Assembly (NCBI RefSeq): GCF_006376685.1
Contig: NZ_VEWL01000002.1
Coordinates: forward strand, 372,001 to 436,000
DNA length: 64,000 nucleotides
From: Ochrobactrum teleogrylli
GTDB lineage: Bacteria > Pseudomonadota > Alphaproteobacteria > Rhizobiales > Rhizobiaceae
Direction: 5' to 3'
A model generated the notes under the pieces. It was not told the origin of the DNA, did not search any database, and saw nothing but the letters and a program-made list of their open reading frames with translations. Below are positions 8,595 through 18,171 of this stretch, piece after piece. Position 1 is the stretch's first letter. The number at the start of each line of letters is the position of its first letter. Both the position numbers and the translations under genes were made by a program.

Positions 8595-10190
8595 TTACTC
8601 GGAGATATCAACATCTTCGAAGCGATAGTCACCAAGCGGGCTCTGCTTGAAGCCCGTAACCTTGGCCGACATCGGCACGAAGACCGTCGAGTGAGCGATG
8701 GTGTTCCAAGGAGCCTGCTCCTTGAAGATCACCTGCGCTTCTTCGTAAAGCTTGGTGCGTTCTTCCTGGCTGGTCGAAACCTTGGCCTTCTGGATCAGGT
8801 CTTCGAACGGCTTGTAGCACCACTGGGCGCGGTTGTTGTTGCCAACGCCAGCGCAGCCGAGAAGCGTGCCCATGAAGTTGTCCGGATCGCCATTGTCGCC
8901 GGTCCAGCCGAGGATGACGGAACCGTCGCGGTCCTTGTCGGACGACTTCTTGAGGTATTCGCCCCATTCCATCGAAACGATTTCGGCGCTGACGCCAACC
9001 TTGGCAAGATCGGACTGCATAAGTTCAGCGGTACGACGCGCGTTCGGCATGTACGGACGGCTGACAGGCATCGCCCACAGCTTCATCTTGAGATCCTTGA
9101 CGCCAGCGGCTTCAAGAGCCTTCTTGGCAGCTTCCGGATCGTACTTGTCGTCTTCGACCTTGTCGTTATAGCCCCACATTGTCGGCGGGATCGGGTTCTT
9201 GGCAACCTGGCCCTGACCCTGGAACACGGCTTCGACGATGGCCTGCTTGTTGATAGCCTGGTTCAGCGCCTTGCGGACTTCCGGCTTATCGTAAGGCGCC
9301 TTCAGCGTGTTATACGCGAAATAAGCCACGTTCAGGCCAGCCTGTTCGTCAACCTTGAGGTTGGAATCGGCCTGAAGGCCCTTGATGTCAGCCGGAGCCG
9401 GATAGGACATCAGGTGGCATTCGCCAGCCTTCAACTTCTGCGCGCGCACAGCTGGATCGGTCGTGATTGCGAAGACGAGATCGTCGATCTTCGGCTTGCC
9501 ACCCCAATAGTCGGGATTGGCCTTGAAGCGAACGACGGCGTCCTTCTGGTAGGCGACGAACTGGAACGGGCCAGTGCCGACCGGAATCTGATTGAGATCG
9601 TCCTTCTTGCCGTCGGCAGCCAGCTTGTCGGTGTATTCCTTCGAGATGATCGAAGCGAAAGGCATCGAGATATTGGCGAGGAACGGTGCTTCCGGACGGT
9701 TCAGCACGAACTTGACAGTGTAATCGTCAACCTTGACGATGTCCTTGATCAGCGCGCCCATTTCCATGCTGTCGAAATACTCGTAGGTGATCCCTGCGGT
9801 ATACTGGTGCCATGGATTGTCCTTGTTGCGCATGCGATCGAACGAGAAGATCACATCGTCCGCATTGAACTCGCGGGTCGGCGTGAAATAGTCGTTCGAA
9901 TGGAACTTCACGCCCTTGCGCAGATGGAAGGTGTATTCCAGACCGTCGCTGGAAACGTCCCAGCTTTCAGCGAGACCCGGCACAACCTTGGTCGTTCCGT
10001 TCTCGAATTCGGCAAGACGATTATAAACCGGATGCGCAGACGCATCGAACGTGTCACCGCCCGTATATGCCGCCGGATCGAAGCCTTCAGGCGATGCCGG
10101 AGAGCAATACACAAAAGTCTTTGCCGAAGCAGCACCGCTCATAAGAGCCACCAGCGCGGTTGCAGCCAGGAGTGTTTTGTACATTTTCAT
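8595..10190 (-). CDS. dppA: Dipeptide-binding periplasmic protein DppA
   Basis: A 531-residue precursor of the SBP_bac_5 family. The signal peptide [20 protein letters not shown] is cleaved after ASA near residue 23. The mature protein has the family features: [15 protein letters not shown] at the N-terminus, [13 protein letters not shown], and [13 protein letters not shown]. Cysteines at the mature N-terminus and in CHLMSYP, plus [13 protein letters not shown], fit the disulfides of DppA. GGAGG lies 9 bp upstream of the ATG. It is the first gene of dppABCDF and delivers peptides to DppBC. Confidence 0.92.
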   Translation of the reverse strand: MKMYKTLLAATALVALMSGAASAKTFVYCSPASPEGFDPAAYTGGDTFDASAHPVYNRLAEFENGTTKVVPGLAESWDVSSDGLEYTFHLRKGVKFHSNDYFTPTREFNADDVIFSFDRMRNKDNPWHQYTAGITYEYFDSMEMGALIKDIVKVDDYTVKFVLNRPEAPFLANISMPFASIISKEYTDKLAADGKKDDLNQIPVGTGPFQFVAYQKDAVVRFKANPDYWGGKPKIDDLVFAITTDPAVRAQKLKAGECHLMSYPAPADIKGLQADSNLKVDEQAGLNVAYFAYNTLKAPYDKPEVRKALNQAINKQAIVEAVFQGQGQVAKNPIPPTMWGYNDKVEDDKYDPEAAKKALEAAGVKDLKMKLWAMPVSRPYMPNARRTAELMQSDLAKVGVSAEIVSMEWGEYLKKSSDKDRDGSVILGWTGDNGDPDNFMGTLLGCAGVGNNNRAQWCYKPFEDLIQKAKVSTSQEERTKLYEEAQVIFKEQAPWNTIAHSTVFVPMSAKVTGFKQSPLGDYRFEDVDISE

Positions 10191-10550
10191 TTATTGTCCG
10201 CCTCCACGGAAAAGTGTGCCGCGCGCGCCCCATTGCCCGCAGCCTGGCCTATCGAAACGCTTGGTTCCCCACTTTGCAAGCGCAATTGTTAGAACCAGTT
10301 CACATTCTTATGCGTTTATCACCTATATTTTTAGATTTTAATTTCTTCAAATTGCCATATTGCGGAATATTGCGCTAAAGGCGGTCAAATCATAATATTA
10401 TTTGCGCAAATTTTCGCATAACGTCACGCAGCGGTTGCACGGCATCTTTGGAATCGCTGAAATTGCGGGCAAATATCAGTGCGCAGGCCTGTTCCATTGT
10501 GCAGAAACCAGCTAATAGCGGATTATCTTACTCAAGTTTATGACAGCGCG
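10191..10550. other. Divergent intergenic region dppA / HugZ-like gene
   Basis: The 360 bp between two divergent genes is strongly AT-rich from 10300 to 10430 and includes the dyad TTTGCGCAAA around 10402. It must carry the dppA promoter and that of the downstream gene. I see no repeat family or RNA gene in it. A longer in-frame start at 10479 for the plus-strand gene is possible but not favoured. Confidence 0.4.
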
Positions 10551-11312
10551 ATGAACCAGACCAAAGAGCCAATCGATTCTCCCATCAGGCCGACAACGCC
10601 GGAAGCCATTCAGCTGGCAAAGACGTTGATGCGCACGGCGCGCTATGGCGCGCTGGCCGTGCTGGATGCGAAAACAGGCCGCCCGCTGGCAAGCCGCGTT
10701 GCAGTCGCGACCGACACGGACGGCACGCCGCTCATTCTGGTTTCGGGGCTGGCCGCGCACACGCCGGGCCTCATCGCCAATCCCGCCTGCTCTCTGCTGC
10801 TGGGCGAACCCGGCAAGGGCGACCCGCTTGCCCATCCGCGTATTACGTTGCATTGCGACGCCGAAAGGGTCGAGCGGACAGCGGATGATTATCCACGCCT
10901 GCGCCGCCGCTATCTCAACCACAATCCAAAAGGCGCGCTTTATGTCGATCTTGGCGACTTCGCGTTCTTCCGCATGAATGTGCTTGGCGCCAGCCTGAAT
11001 GGCGGCTTCGGCAAAGCCTTCATCCTCGCAACCGAGGACCTGATCTGTCCCGCAGCCACCGCCGAAAGTATAGCTCCCAACGAACAGGACATTCTTGATA
11101 GTGTCAAAGAAAACGGAGAAGATGCCATCGCTGCCCGCATCAGCCAGATGACCGGCACAGCGACTAGGCCGTTGAAGGTGGTGGGGATAGACCCCGATGG
11201 TCTCGACATCGCAGCTGGCAATGAGATCGTTCGACTCCCCTTCTCGCGGAGCTGCGCCAGCGCAGCCGAAGTGCGCGCAGAACTGCTAAAAATGACCGCC
11301 TCGCCCGCCTGA
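10551..11312 (+). CDS. HugZ-like pyridoxamine 5'-phosphate oxidase-fold protein
   Basis: A 253-residue protein with an N-terminal split-barrel flavin-binding domain (RYGALAVLDAKTGRPLASRV, then LILVSGLAAHTPGL) and a C-terminal DUF2470-type part after about residue 165. This arrangement is that of the HugZ/HutZ group, which binds and degrades heme or uses a flavin. The DFAFFRMNV segment is typical of the domain joint. A role in heme-iron use is inferred from family only; no heme transport gene adjoins it, although the divergent Dpp system can carry heme in other bacteria. Confidence 0.7.
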   Translation: MNQTKEPIDSPIRPTTPEAIQLAKTLMRTARYGALAVLDAKTGRPLASRVAVATDTDGTPLILVSGLAAHTPGLIANPACSLLLGEPGKGDPLAHPRITLHCDAERVERTADDYPRLRRRYLNHNPKGALYVDLGDFAFFRMNVLGASLNGGFGKAFILATEDLICPAATAESIAPNEQDILDSVKENGEDAIAARISQMTGTATRPLKVVGIDPDGLDIAAGNEIVRLPFSRSCASAAEVRAELLKMTASPA

Positions 11313-11476
11313 AACGGATTCATGCTCTTTTTGGGACAAATTTGCGCGATTTAAACATGGGCGAATTTAAGCAAGGTCTTTTCAAACCAAATACCAACCA
11401 TTAAATTTGACTTGCGTGTTCCAAAAAGGGGCCGTCATTTGAACCTACCAGCGGTCTTACGGGGGTATGACAGCAG

Positions 11477-11824
11477 ATGAATAAAGAACATACTTTTTGT
11501 GATTTAACAGAAAATGCAGAACAGGCAGCAGATTTTCTTTCAGCACTCGCAAACAACAAGCGACTATTGATTTTATGCAAGCTGCTACACAATGAAATGT
11601 CTGTTGGCGCGCTCGCCAAAGCCATTGACCTCAGTCAGTCGGCCTTGTCGCAGCATCTGGCCAAATTGCGCGCTCTCGACCTTGTTTCGACCCGACGCGA
11701 TGCCCAGACCATTTACTACATGGTTTCGTCACCGCATATCGAGTTGATGTTGTCGACGCTCTCAAGTCTCTATATGAGTCCGGCACCGCGCCGGCAGGAA
11801 CAGCCGGTATTAGCCATCGCCTAA
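11477..11824 (+). CDS. ArsR-family winged-helix regulator, NolR-like
   Basis: A 115-residue protein with one winged helix-turn-helix at about residues 20-90. The recognition helix is LSQSALSQHLAKLRALDL, followed by the wing VSTRRDAQTIYY. The sequence resembles NolR of Sinorhizobium more than metal sensors: the metal-binding ELCVCD motif is absent. NolR is a global repressor of nodulation and housekeeping genes, but the target here is unknown. The gene lies 22 bp upstream of the RNA methyltransferase gene. Confidence 0.75.
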   Translation: MNKEHTFCDLTENAEQAADFLSALANNKRLLILCKLLHNEMSVGALAKAIDLSQSALSQHLAKLRALDLVSTRRDAQTIYYMVSSPHIELMLSTLSSLYMSPAPRRQEQPVLAIA

Positions 11825-11846
11825 AGCATGAGGTTACAGCCGTGCA

Positions 11847-12674
11847 ATGAAACAAGAAGATCATTTGCACGGCTGTCTCCAAAGAATAGACGATCCGGCT
11901 GACGAACGTCTTTTCCCCTATCGCGACATTCGCGAAAAAGACCTCGTCGGACGCCAGAAGCGTTTCATCGCCGAAGGCAAGGTCGTCATCAATGTGCTGT
12001 TCTCTTCCACCGCGCGCTTTGAGACAGAATCGTTGCTCGTGCTGGAAAATCGTCTCGACGGACTGACGGAACAGCTGAAACAGATTCCTGCGGGCACCCC
12101 GGTCTATTGCGTGCCGCAGACCGTCATGGATGCCGTCGCGGGCTTTCACGTTCACCGCGGCATTCTCGCCGTCGGTCGCCGCAAGCCGCAGCCGGAATTG
12201 GCTGACTTGCTTGCCACGCTTCCGCAACGGTCACTGGTCACGGTGCTGTGCGGCATATCCAATCATGACAATGTCGGCTCCATTTTCCGTAACGCTGCCG
12301 CCTTCGAGGCCAATTGTGTGGTGATGGACGAAACCTGCTGCGACCCGCTTTATCGCAAGGCCATTCGCGTTTCAGTCGGCGCAACGCTGAAAGTACCCTA
12401 TTTTCATGGCGGGCGTATCGATGAGATTCTTGGTGCGCTCCAAGATGCCGATTTCAACGTGCTGGCGCTGAGCCCGTCATCGGAAACCAGCATCTATCAG
12501 GCAACCGGACATGATCGTCAGGCACTGCTGCTTGGCACCGAAGGCGAAGGACTGCCGCAACGGCTTCTGGCGCGTCTGCAGACGGCCCGCATTCCCATGT
12601 CGAAGGAATTCGACAGCCTGAATGTCGCCACAGCTTCCGGCATCGCCCTGTCGCGCTTCAGCCGGTTTCAATAA
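11847..12674 (+). CDS. SpoU/TrmH-family RNA 2'-O-methyltransferase
   Basis: A 275-residue SPOUT methyltransferase. The N-terminal part (to about residue 100) is a substrate-binding domain. The C-terminal part has the three knot motifs: GISNHDNVGSIFRNAAAF (motif 1), LLLGTEGEGLP (motif 2) and SLNVATASGIALSRF (motif 3). The enzyme would 2'-O-methylate a ribose in tRNA or 23S rRNA using S-adenosylmethionine. The exact target base cannot be told from sequence alone. Confidence 0.85.
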   Translation: MKQEDHLHGCLQRIDDPADERLFPYRDIREKDLVGRQKRFIAEGKVVINVLFSSTARFETESLLVLENRLDGLTEQLKQIPAGTPVYCVPQTVMDAVAGFHVHRGILAVGRRKPQPELADLLATLPQRSLVTVLCGISNHDNVGSIFRNAAAFEANCVVMDETCCDPLYRKAIRVSVGATLKVPYFHGGRIDEILGALQDADFNVLALSPSSETSIYQATGHDRQALLLGTEGEGLPQRLLARLQTARIPMSKEFDSLNVATASGIALSRFSRFQ

Positions 12675-12744
12675 TTCGCGCGCAAAGAAAGAGGCGGGTG
12701 CTTTCACACCCGCCTTGATGTTTTTCAATCGCTTCTGAAACGGA

Positions 12745-13941
12745 TCAGGCTGCCGAAGCGTTTGCCGTTCCGGCCACCAGACGACGCAGCATTTCTTCCG
12801 CCTGCGGTTCGCGTTCGGACCGGCCAATGAAGCCGCCGCCGAAGACGCGCGCCGTATTGCTCTCGTCGGAATAAAGCACACAGGCCTGTCCCGGAGCAAT
12901 ACCGCTTTCGCCATCGACCAGTTCAACCCAGGTCTTCCCATCCCCATGACGCAGAACGGCAGGGCGCGGCGGACGCGTGGAGCGAACCTTGGCGAAAACT
13001 TCCATTCCACCTTCCGGCAGATCACTGATCGGGCCATCACCCAGCCAGTTGATATCACGCAGGAACACCTTGTGCGTTTCCAGCGCCTCACGCGGACCAA
13101 CGATGACGCGCGCATTGGCGGCATCGAGATGCACAACATAAAGCGCCTCGCCGGTGGCCACGCCGATGCCGCGGCGCTGGCCGACCGTGTAATGCACAAT
13201 GCCGTCGTGACGGCCAAGCGTGCGACCGTCGATATGGACGATATCGCCCGGATTGGCGGCTTCAGGCTTCAACCTGGAGATAATGTCGGAATATTTGCCC
13301 TGCGGCACGAAGCAGATATCCTGGCTATCCTGCTTCTTGGCAACCGTCAGGCCCATTTCCTCGGCGATTTCACGCACCTGCGCCTTTGGCAGATGGCCGA
13401 GCGGGAAACGCAGATAGTCGATCTGCTCCTGCGTGGTCGCAAAAAGGAAATAGCTCTGGTCGCGGTCGGTATCGACGGGACGATAGAGCGAGCGATGCGC
13501 ACCATTTGCACGGCTGCGAATATAATGCCCGGTCGCCAGAGCGTCGGCGCCAAGATCGCGCGCGGTCTGGAGAAGATCAGCAAACTTGACCGTCTGGTTA
13601 CACGAGACACATGGGATCGGCGTCTCGCCGCTGACATAGGAATTCGCAAACGGATCGATCACGGCTTCGCGGAAGCGCGCTTCGTAATCGAGGACGTAAT
13701 GGGGAATGCCGAGGCTTTCCGAAACGCGGCGGGCGTCTTCGATATCCTGTCCTGCACAACAGGAGCCGGCGCGATGAACCGCTGCGCCATGATCATAAAG
13801 CTGCAGCGTCACGCCAACGACGTCATAACCTTCACGTTTGAGAATCCCGGCCACAACAGATGAATCGACGCCGCCCGACATGGCGACGACAACGCGCGTG
13901 TCTTCCGGCTTTCCCGGCAGATCGAGGCTGTTCAGGCTCAT
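12745..13941 (-). CDS. mnmA: tRNA-specific 2-thiouridylase MnmA
   Basis: A 398-residue enzyme that thiolates U34 of Lys, Glu and Gln tRNAs. The PP-loop SGGVDSS is at residues 23-29, the first catalytic cysteine lies in PCVSCNQ, and the second in [13 protein letters not shown]. The beta-barrel C-terminal domain follows ([11 protein letters not shown]). The start at 13941 gives [10 protein letters not shown], which fits the family; a 13-residue longer frame has no support. It is transcribed away from sciP. Confidence 0.93.
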   Translation of the reverse strand: MSLNSLDLPGKPEDTRVVVAMSGGVDSSVVAGILKREGYDVVGVTLQLYDHGAAVHRAGSCCAGQDIEDARRVSESLGIPHYVLDYEARFREAVIDPFANSYVSGETPIPCVSCNQTVKFADLLQTARDLGADALATGHYIRSRANGAHRSLYRPVDTDRDQSYFLFATTQEQIDYLRFPLGHLPKAQVREIAEEMGLTVAKKQDSQDICFVPQGKYSDIISRLKPEAANPGDIVHIDGRTLGRHDGIVHYTVGQRRGIGVATGEALYVVHLDAANARVIVGPREALETHKVFLRDINWLGDGPISDLPEGGMEVFAKVRSTRPPRPAVLRHGDGKTWVELVDGESGIAPGQACVLYSDESNTARVFGGGFIGRSEREPQAEEMLRRLVAGTANASAA

Positions 13942-14244
13942 GATTGATTCCAGCTTCCGGGCATGCGCCCTGCTTCTCAAAATTCAGATTTCTAAGGCCT
14001 ATATAGGCGAAACTGCGGCAATTTGCCAAGGTGTCGCAGAATAAACATTGGTCGAATTGCGACCCAGCCCCCACACTTCCCCGTGAAATTCGCAGAAAAA
14101 TGGCCGAATTGCTTCGGTCGGCTCATTTTTCGTCAAAATTTTTTCAAGTGTTACCAGAGTGTTACCGGCGGTTTAGGTAATTTTTAAAGCTGTGGCGCTA
14201 GTCTCACACTCGATTAGGTCCTTGAGTGTTGTGTAGAGAGTACA
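13942..14244. promoter_or_regulatory. mnmA/sciP divergent promoter region with an 11-bp direct repeat
   Basis: The 303-bp region holds both promoters. GTGTTACC occurs at 14148-14155 and again at 14159-14166, exactly 11 bp apart, so both copies face the same side of the helix. They lie about 80-95 bp upstream of the sciP start. A cooperative activator or repressor site is plausible; the protein is unknown. Confidence 0.45.
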
Positions 14245-14520
14245 ATGACCGATCTGGTAAGACCGCGTATAAAGTATGTAATTGGTCCCGATGGCAGCCC
14301 GCTGACCATTGCGGACCTTCCCCCCGCCAATACAAGGCGCTGGGTCATCCGCCGCAAGGCCGAAGTTGTCGCTGCTGTTCGCGGCGGGCTTCTGAGCCTT
14401 GAGGAGGCATGCCAGCGTTATACATTGACGGTGGAGGAGTTCCTTGGCTGGCAATCCTCAATCGACGAGCATGGTCTCGCCGGTCTCAGGACGACCAGAA
14501 TTCAGCAATATCGGCACTGA
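14245..14520 (+). CDS. sciP: CtrA inhibitor SciP (DUF1153)
   Basis: A 91-residue helix-turn-helix protein. It matches SciP in length and in the core RRWVIRRKAEVVAAVRGGLL and LSLEEACQRYTLTVEEFLGW. In Caulobacter SciP binds CtrA at promoters and stops it from recruiting RNA polymerase. GAGAG stands just upstream of the ATG, and an intrinsic terminator follows 71 bp after the stop. Its presence in the same 6-kb stretch as chpT and ctrA makes this a cell-cycle locus. Confidence 0.9.
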   Translation: MTDLVRPRIKYVIGPDGSPLTIADLPPANTRRWVIRRKAEVVAAVRGGLLSLEEACQRYTLTVEEFLGWQSSIDEHGLAGLRTTRIQQYRH

Positions 14521-14591
14521 TGGATCGGGCCGGGCTTGAACCCTTGTGTTCAATCATCCGCGCCGATCCAGCCTATGGATCTGATAAATTG

Positions 14592-14616
14592 AAAACCGGC
14601 CCACTGGGCCGGTTTT
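14592..14616 (+). terminator. Intrinsic terminator after sciP
   Basis: AAAACCGGCCC at 14592-14602 pairs perfectly with GGGCCGGTTTT at 14606-14616 across an ACT loop, followed by TTG. Confidence 0.85.
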
Positions 14617-14638
14617 TGTTTGCGCAATTCATTCCTAT

Positions 14639-14781
14639 CACTACAGTTGCAAATTCGTCAGGCCGCGGCGAAAAGAGTGATTTTCGAGTACCGGAGCGGA
14701 GCGTACTTCAAGGTACGTGAGCACCGGAACGCAGAAAATTGCTCTTTGCAGTCCGGCATCACGAAGAATGCAACTGTAGTG
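14639..14781. repeat. 143-bp palindromic intergenic element
   Basis: The two ends are an inverted repeat (CACTACAGTTGCA at 14639 and TGCAACTGTAGTG ending at 14781). Inner blocks also pair: GAAAAGAGTGATTTTC with GAAAATTGCTCTTT, ACCGGAGC with GCACCGG, and GTACTTCAAGGTAC at the centre. The whole 143 bp can fold into one cruciform. The centre and arms look like a mobile palindromic repeat rather than a gene. It is unrelated to the 145-bp element at 15161. Confidence 0.7.
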
Positions 14782-14820
14782 CTATGTTGAAGACTGTATG
14801 CGTTCACACTGGAGGATGGC

Positions 14821-15117
14821 ATGAGCGGAAATATCGACATTCGCAAGGAAGACAGTTCCGATGGCGGACGCTATGTGGCGTCGCTGGATGGCAGCGAAGC
14901 CGAAATGACCTACACCAGGCTGGGGCCGTCCCTCATTTCCGTCGATCACACGCGCGTGCCCGAAGCGATGCGTGGCAAAGGTGCCGCACAGGCGCTGGCC
15001 AAGAACGCCATTCTTGATGCGCGCCGCAATGGCTGGAAAATCATTCCGCGTTGCAGCTTCATGCATGCGCAGGCGACCCGTCACCCTGACTGGTCGGATG
15101 TGATTACCAACGGCTGA
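14821..15117 (+). CDS. Small GNAT-like N-acetyltransferase (YjdJ type)
   Basis: A 98-residue protein of the small GNAT group related to YjdJ and human GTLF3B. The acetyl-CoA loop is VPEAMRGKGAAQALAKNAI, and the C-terminal IIPRCSFMHAQATRHPDW is typical of this subfamily. The start is preceded by GGAGGATGGC. The substrate is unknown. Confidence 0.75.
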   Translation: MSGNIDIRKEDSSDGGRYVASLDGSEAEMTYTRLGPSLISVDHTRVPEAMRGKGAAQALAKNAILDARRNGWKIIPRCSFMHAQATRHPDWSDVITNG

Positions 15118-15160
15118 TACGAATCGCCAAACAACAGAAACACCGGCCAGACGCATTTGA

Positions 15161-15305
15161 AGCATTTCCAGCAAAAGTGCGTAGCGCCTACGCGGGGAAA
15201 TCAGTCCACTGGACTGATTTCTGGTCCCGCTTCGATGCGCAGGATAATGCGTAAAAACAAATAGATAGTGAGGCTCCACGATTCCGTCTTAATCGTAGCC
15301 GCTCT
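15161..15305 (-). repeat. 145-bp dispersed intergenic repeat, copy 2 (inverted)
   Basis: The reverse complement of this stretch matches 4606-4750 over the full 145 bp with about 25 differences by eye, no large gaps. It fills most of the 226-bp gap between the GNAT gene and the coiled-coil gene. Confidence 0.75.
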
Positions 15306-15343
15306 GGCCCGGTGTTTCCGATTCATAACGGATCAGGGATCGA

Positions 15344-16330
15344 TCAGGCTTTGGGCAATTCCTGAATGCGGCTTGCGAGACTTTTGGAAACGGCTTTGCC
15401 GTTCTTCACGCTCTTACCGCCCGCCGCTGTTTCTGCCGCTTGCAGAATGCCATGAATGGGCGAATCGGGACCTTCCTTTTCAGCGGTTGCAGCGACCATG
15501 CGCGCAGCAAGCTCCGCCATTTCTTCGCGAAGAGCTGCATTCTGGCGCATGATCTCCGCCTGATCCGTATCGGTCAGCGCATGGGCCACGGCACCAGCAC
15601 GCGAAAAACGTTCCAGCTTTTCCTGTGCATCCGATAGTTCGGAAATCAGCTTTTCCAGCTTCTGCTGCAAATCGCCATTCCGGCGTTTCTCGCTCTTCAA
15701 TTCCGTCTGCGCCGAAGTGAGCTGCGTTGAAAGCTCGTTATAGCGGGCAGTTGCTTCCTTACGGTCACGGCGCATTTCTGTCATCTCGCTCGACAAGCGG
15801 CCACGTTCGGCCTCGTTAGCGCTTATCTCGATACGCAGCGTATCCGCAAGCCCCTCCAGCGCAGTGTAATGGCTTTGCATTCGTTCTAGCTCGGCTTGCA
15901 GGATTTCAGACTTTTCCGATGCCGCCTGCCGGGACGCCCTGGCGTCCGACAGCATCTGATCCTGTTCAGCCAGTTTCTTTTCAATGGCGGACTGGCCTTC
16001 CTCAAGCAAGGGAATGCGCTTCAGCTCTTCATATTGGCGGCCAAGCACGACGGCCTGTTCGGCAGCCTTCTGGCGTTCCCGCTTCAACTGCTGCTCCAGC
16101 TTGCTGATGGCCACGGCAAATTCGGCGCGCAAACCGTCCTTGTCTGCACGAATTTCCGCAAGCGTAATCGGCAACTCGGCCTGAACCTGCCGTCGCGCCA
16201 GAAAGAAAGCGCGCCGCCAGACCGATGGCCCGAGCAGGATCAGGACGAAAACCGTCACAAGAACGCCAAGCAGGAAGAAAAGTGCCGACTGGATCAAGGT
16301 TTCACACGAAGTTGAGCTTTTTGCAGCCAA
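15344..16330 (-). CDS. Membrane-anchored coiled-coil protein of unknown function
   Basis: A 328-residue protein. Residues 12-35 form one hydrophobic helix (IQSALFFLLGVLVTVFVLIL). From about 45 to 285 the sequence is a nearly unbroken heptad-type coiled coil rich in Glu, Arg, Ala and Gln, as in YhcB- or TolA-like membrane coiled coils. The Lys/Ser-rich tail has no known motif. It begins at TTG 16330; another TTG at 16297 would put the membrane helix at the very N-terminus and is equally possible. A structural or septal role can only be guessed. Confidence 0.65.
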   Translation of the reverse strand: MAAKSSTSCETLIQSALFFLLGVLVTVFVLILLGPSVWRRAFFLARRQVQAELPITLAEIRADKDGLRAEFAVAISKLEQQLKRERQKAAEQAVVLGRQYEELKRIPLLEEGQSAIEKKLAEQDQMLSDARASRQAASEKSEILQAELERMQSHYTALEGLADTLRIEISANEAERGRLSSEMTEMRRDRKEATARYNELSTQLTSAQTELKSEKRRNGDLQQKLEKLISELSDAQEKLERFSRAGAVAHALTDTDQAEIMRQNAALREEMAELAARMVAATAEKEGPDSPIHGILQAAETAAGGKSVKNGKAVSKSLASRIQELPKA

Positions 16331-16443
16331 ACAGAACCATCAAGCGATGGTAGCGCATAGGGCTGGAATGCGCAAAAGGCTTTCTAGCACCGAAACATTC
16401 CGGGTGCAGAACAGCCTTCGCGCAACCAGCAATTCACAACGAC

Positions 16444-17040
16444 TTAGAACGGATTCCAGGTCGGGGCAGCTGAAACCTTCAGATAGCCGATATTCACGCC
16501 GAGCCTTGCGCCGACGCCAGTGCGGATCGGTACGAGCACGATGTTTTCGCGCTTCAGCACGTTGAACCCGACGCCTGCGACCACGTAGGCCGAACCGGCA
16601 ACGCCCGCATAGCGACCGTAGAGGTTCTGGATATCGTCCAGATTATAGACGAGCATCATGACGCGCGAGCCCTGACCGCCGAAATCCCAGCCAAGGGAAG
16701 GCCCCTGCCAGTAGGTCTTATGGTCACCGGCATTCTTCGTATAAAGCGTGCCTTCGCCATAGGTCAGGCCGCCGATGAAAGCGCCGGAACCTTCTTCGCC
16801 AAGAACATAGCCGTTCGGCAGGCCGAAGCTCTGGAACGCTTTTTCGACAGCGCTGGCAAGTCCGCCTGAAGCCGAACCGAAAAACCGATGACCGGAATCG
16901 ACGATTTCCTCGGCGGTGTAGGTGTTCTGCGCCCGTGCCTGATGCGGCAGAGCGAGGATGGAGACAATCAGTGCCGCAAGAAACGCAATAGAATACGCCG
17001 CATTGCGGAAACTGGTTTGCGACAGGGATGGTATGGCCAT
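16444..17040 (-). CDS. eipA: Envelope integrity protein EipA (DUF1134)
   Basis: A 198-residue periplasmic protein. The signal peptide extends to about residue 37 (cleavage after ARA). The mature part is the DUF1134 barrel, with GEEGSGAFIGGLTYGEG and WQGPSLGWDFGGQGSR. Its length equals that reported for Brucella EipA, which is needed for envelope stress resistance and virulence and whose gene is reported to be CtrA-regulated. AAGGA lies upstream of the ATG. It is divergent from chpT, in agreement with the Brucella gene order. Confidence 0.88.
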   Translation of the reverse strand: MAIPSLSQTSFRNAAYSIAFLAALIVSILALPHQARAQNTYTAEEIVDSGHRFFGSASGGLASAVEKAFQSFGLPNGYVLGEEGSGAFIGGLTYGEGTLYTKNAGDHKTYWQGPSLGWDFGGQGSRVMMLVYNLDDIQNLYGRYAGVAGSAYVVAGVGFNVLKRENIVLVPIRTGVGARLGVNIGYLKVSAAPTWNPF

Positions 17041-17431
17041 TTTTAATTCCTTCTGGCTACCGCTTCTCTGTCTGACGCCCTGTTAAAAGCATGACGCTGC
17101 CTCTTCCGGGCTTTCGCGTCGAATCGCGCATATTGTACGCGCTAATATGTTGTCCAAATCTTTATGAAACGAAATTGGCGTTTGAAAGGCGAAAAGCCGA
17201 CGCGGAAAACATTAGCGCACGACAGGCGATCCGGCTTTCGAAAAAGACAGCTTTGTTGCGGCTTTCCAGCATGGCGTGTATCCAGTTAAACCGACATTCA
17301 GGGCGATTCGCCCGCCATCATGCCGCGCGGGAAACGACAAGTTTACGTGCGGTTTCGTTAACCGATCAGGACGCGACCGTCCGGCCGAAGCGCCGCGGAG
17401 CCGGGTCCATCCGCGTTCCGGAGAAAGCGCC
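17041..17431. promoter_or_regulatory. eipA/chpT divergent promoter region
   Basis: This 391-bp region holds both promoters. Possible CtrA-type half-sites are TTAACCGAT at 17358-17366 (one extra base compared with TTAACCAT), TTAAACC near 17285 and TTAA at 17083 before eipA. None is perfect, so CtrA control rests mainly on what is known of eipA. There is no repeat or RNA gene that I can see. Confidence 0.4.
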
Positions 17432-18061
17432 ATGCCACTACCCGTTACCCTTTCCGCACTCGACCTCGGTGCGCTTCTGTGCAGCCGGATCTGTCATGAC
17501 ATAATCTCGCCGGTTGGCGCGATCAACAATGGTCTTGAACTGCTGGAAGAAGGCGGCGCAGACGAAGATGCGATGGCGCTGATCAAGTCGAGCGCGCGCA
17601 ACGCTTCGGCCCGCCTCCAGTTCGCCCGCATTGCCTTTGGCGCCGCCGGTTCGGCAGGCGTGCAGATCGACACGGGTGACGCGCAGACTGTCGCCACCGA
17701 ATATTTCAAGAATGAAAAGCCGGAGCTGACCTGGGAAGGCACCCGCGTGCTTCTGCCGAAGAACAAGGTGAAGCTGCTGCTCAACATGCTTCTGATCGCC
17801 AATGGCGCGATCCCGCGTGGCGGCTCGCTGGCCGTACGCCTGGAAGGCGGTGATACAGAGCCGCGCTTTGTCATCACGGTCAAGGGCCGCATGCTGCGTG
17901 TTCCGCCGAAGTTCCTGGAGCTGCATTCCGGCGCCACCCCGGAAGAGCCGATCGACGCGCATTCCGTCCAGCCTTATTACACCCTGCTGCTCGCTGAAGA
18001 AGCCGGCATGACGATTTCCATTCACGCAACGGCAGAAGATATCGTATTCTCCGCCGAGTGA
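17432..18061 (+). CDS. chpT: Histidine phosphotransferase ChpT
   Basis: A 209-residue protein that carries phosphate from the hybrid kinase CckA to CtrA and CpdR. The phosphorylated histidine is in LLCSRICHDIISPVGAINNG, within the first helix of the dimerisation four-helix bundle. The C-terminal half is a degenerate Bergerat fold without ATP-binding boxes, as expected for ChpT. The ATG at 17432 follows GGAGAAAG. A longer frame starting at 17276 is not supported. It lies beside eipA and close to ctrA. Confidence 0.92.
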   Translation: MPLPVTLSALDLGALLCSRICHDIISPVGAINNGLELLEEGGADEDAMALIKSSARNASARLQFARIAFGAAGSAGVQIDTGDAQTVATEYFKNEKPELTWEGTRVLLPKNKVKLLLNMLLIANGAIPRGGSLAVRLEGGDTEPRFVITVKGRMLRVPPKFLELHSGATPEEPIDAHSVQPYYTLLLAEEAGMTISIHATAEDIVFSAE

Positions 18062-18171
18062 GCGGTTTAGGCGCGCGGGTCCGCCCGCGCTCCTGCTGAC
18101 AAGACAGCAGGCAAATATCGTGTCGCGGTGAGGTGTTTCGGCAGCTTCGTTGCCGCTCTGGGGGAAAGTTG

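Noticed and set aside
8691-10292. Plus-strand frame of 533 residues across dppA
   Set aside because: Antisense to dppA, which has full family features and a signal peptide. Long shadow frames are common in GC-rich DNA.
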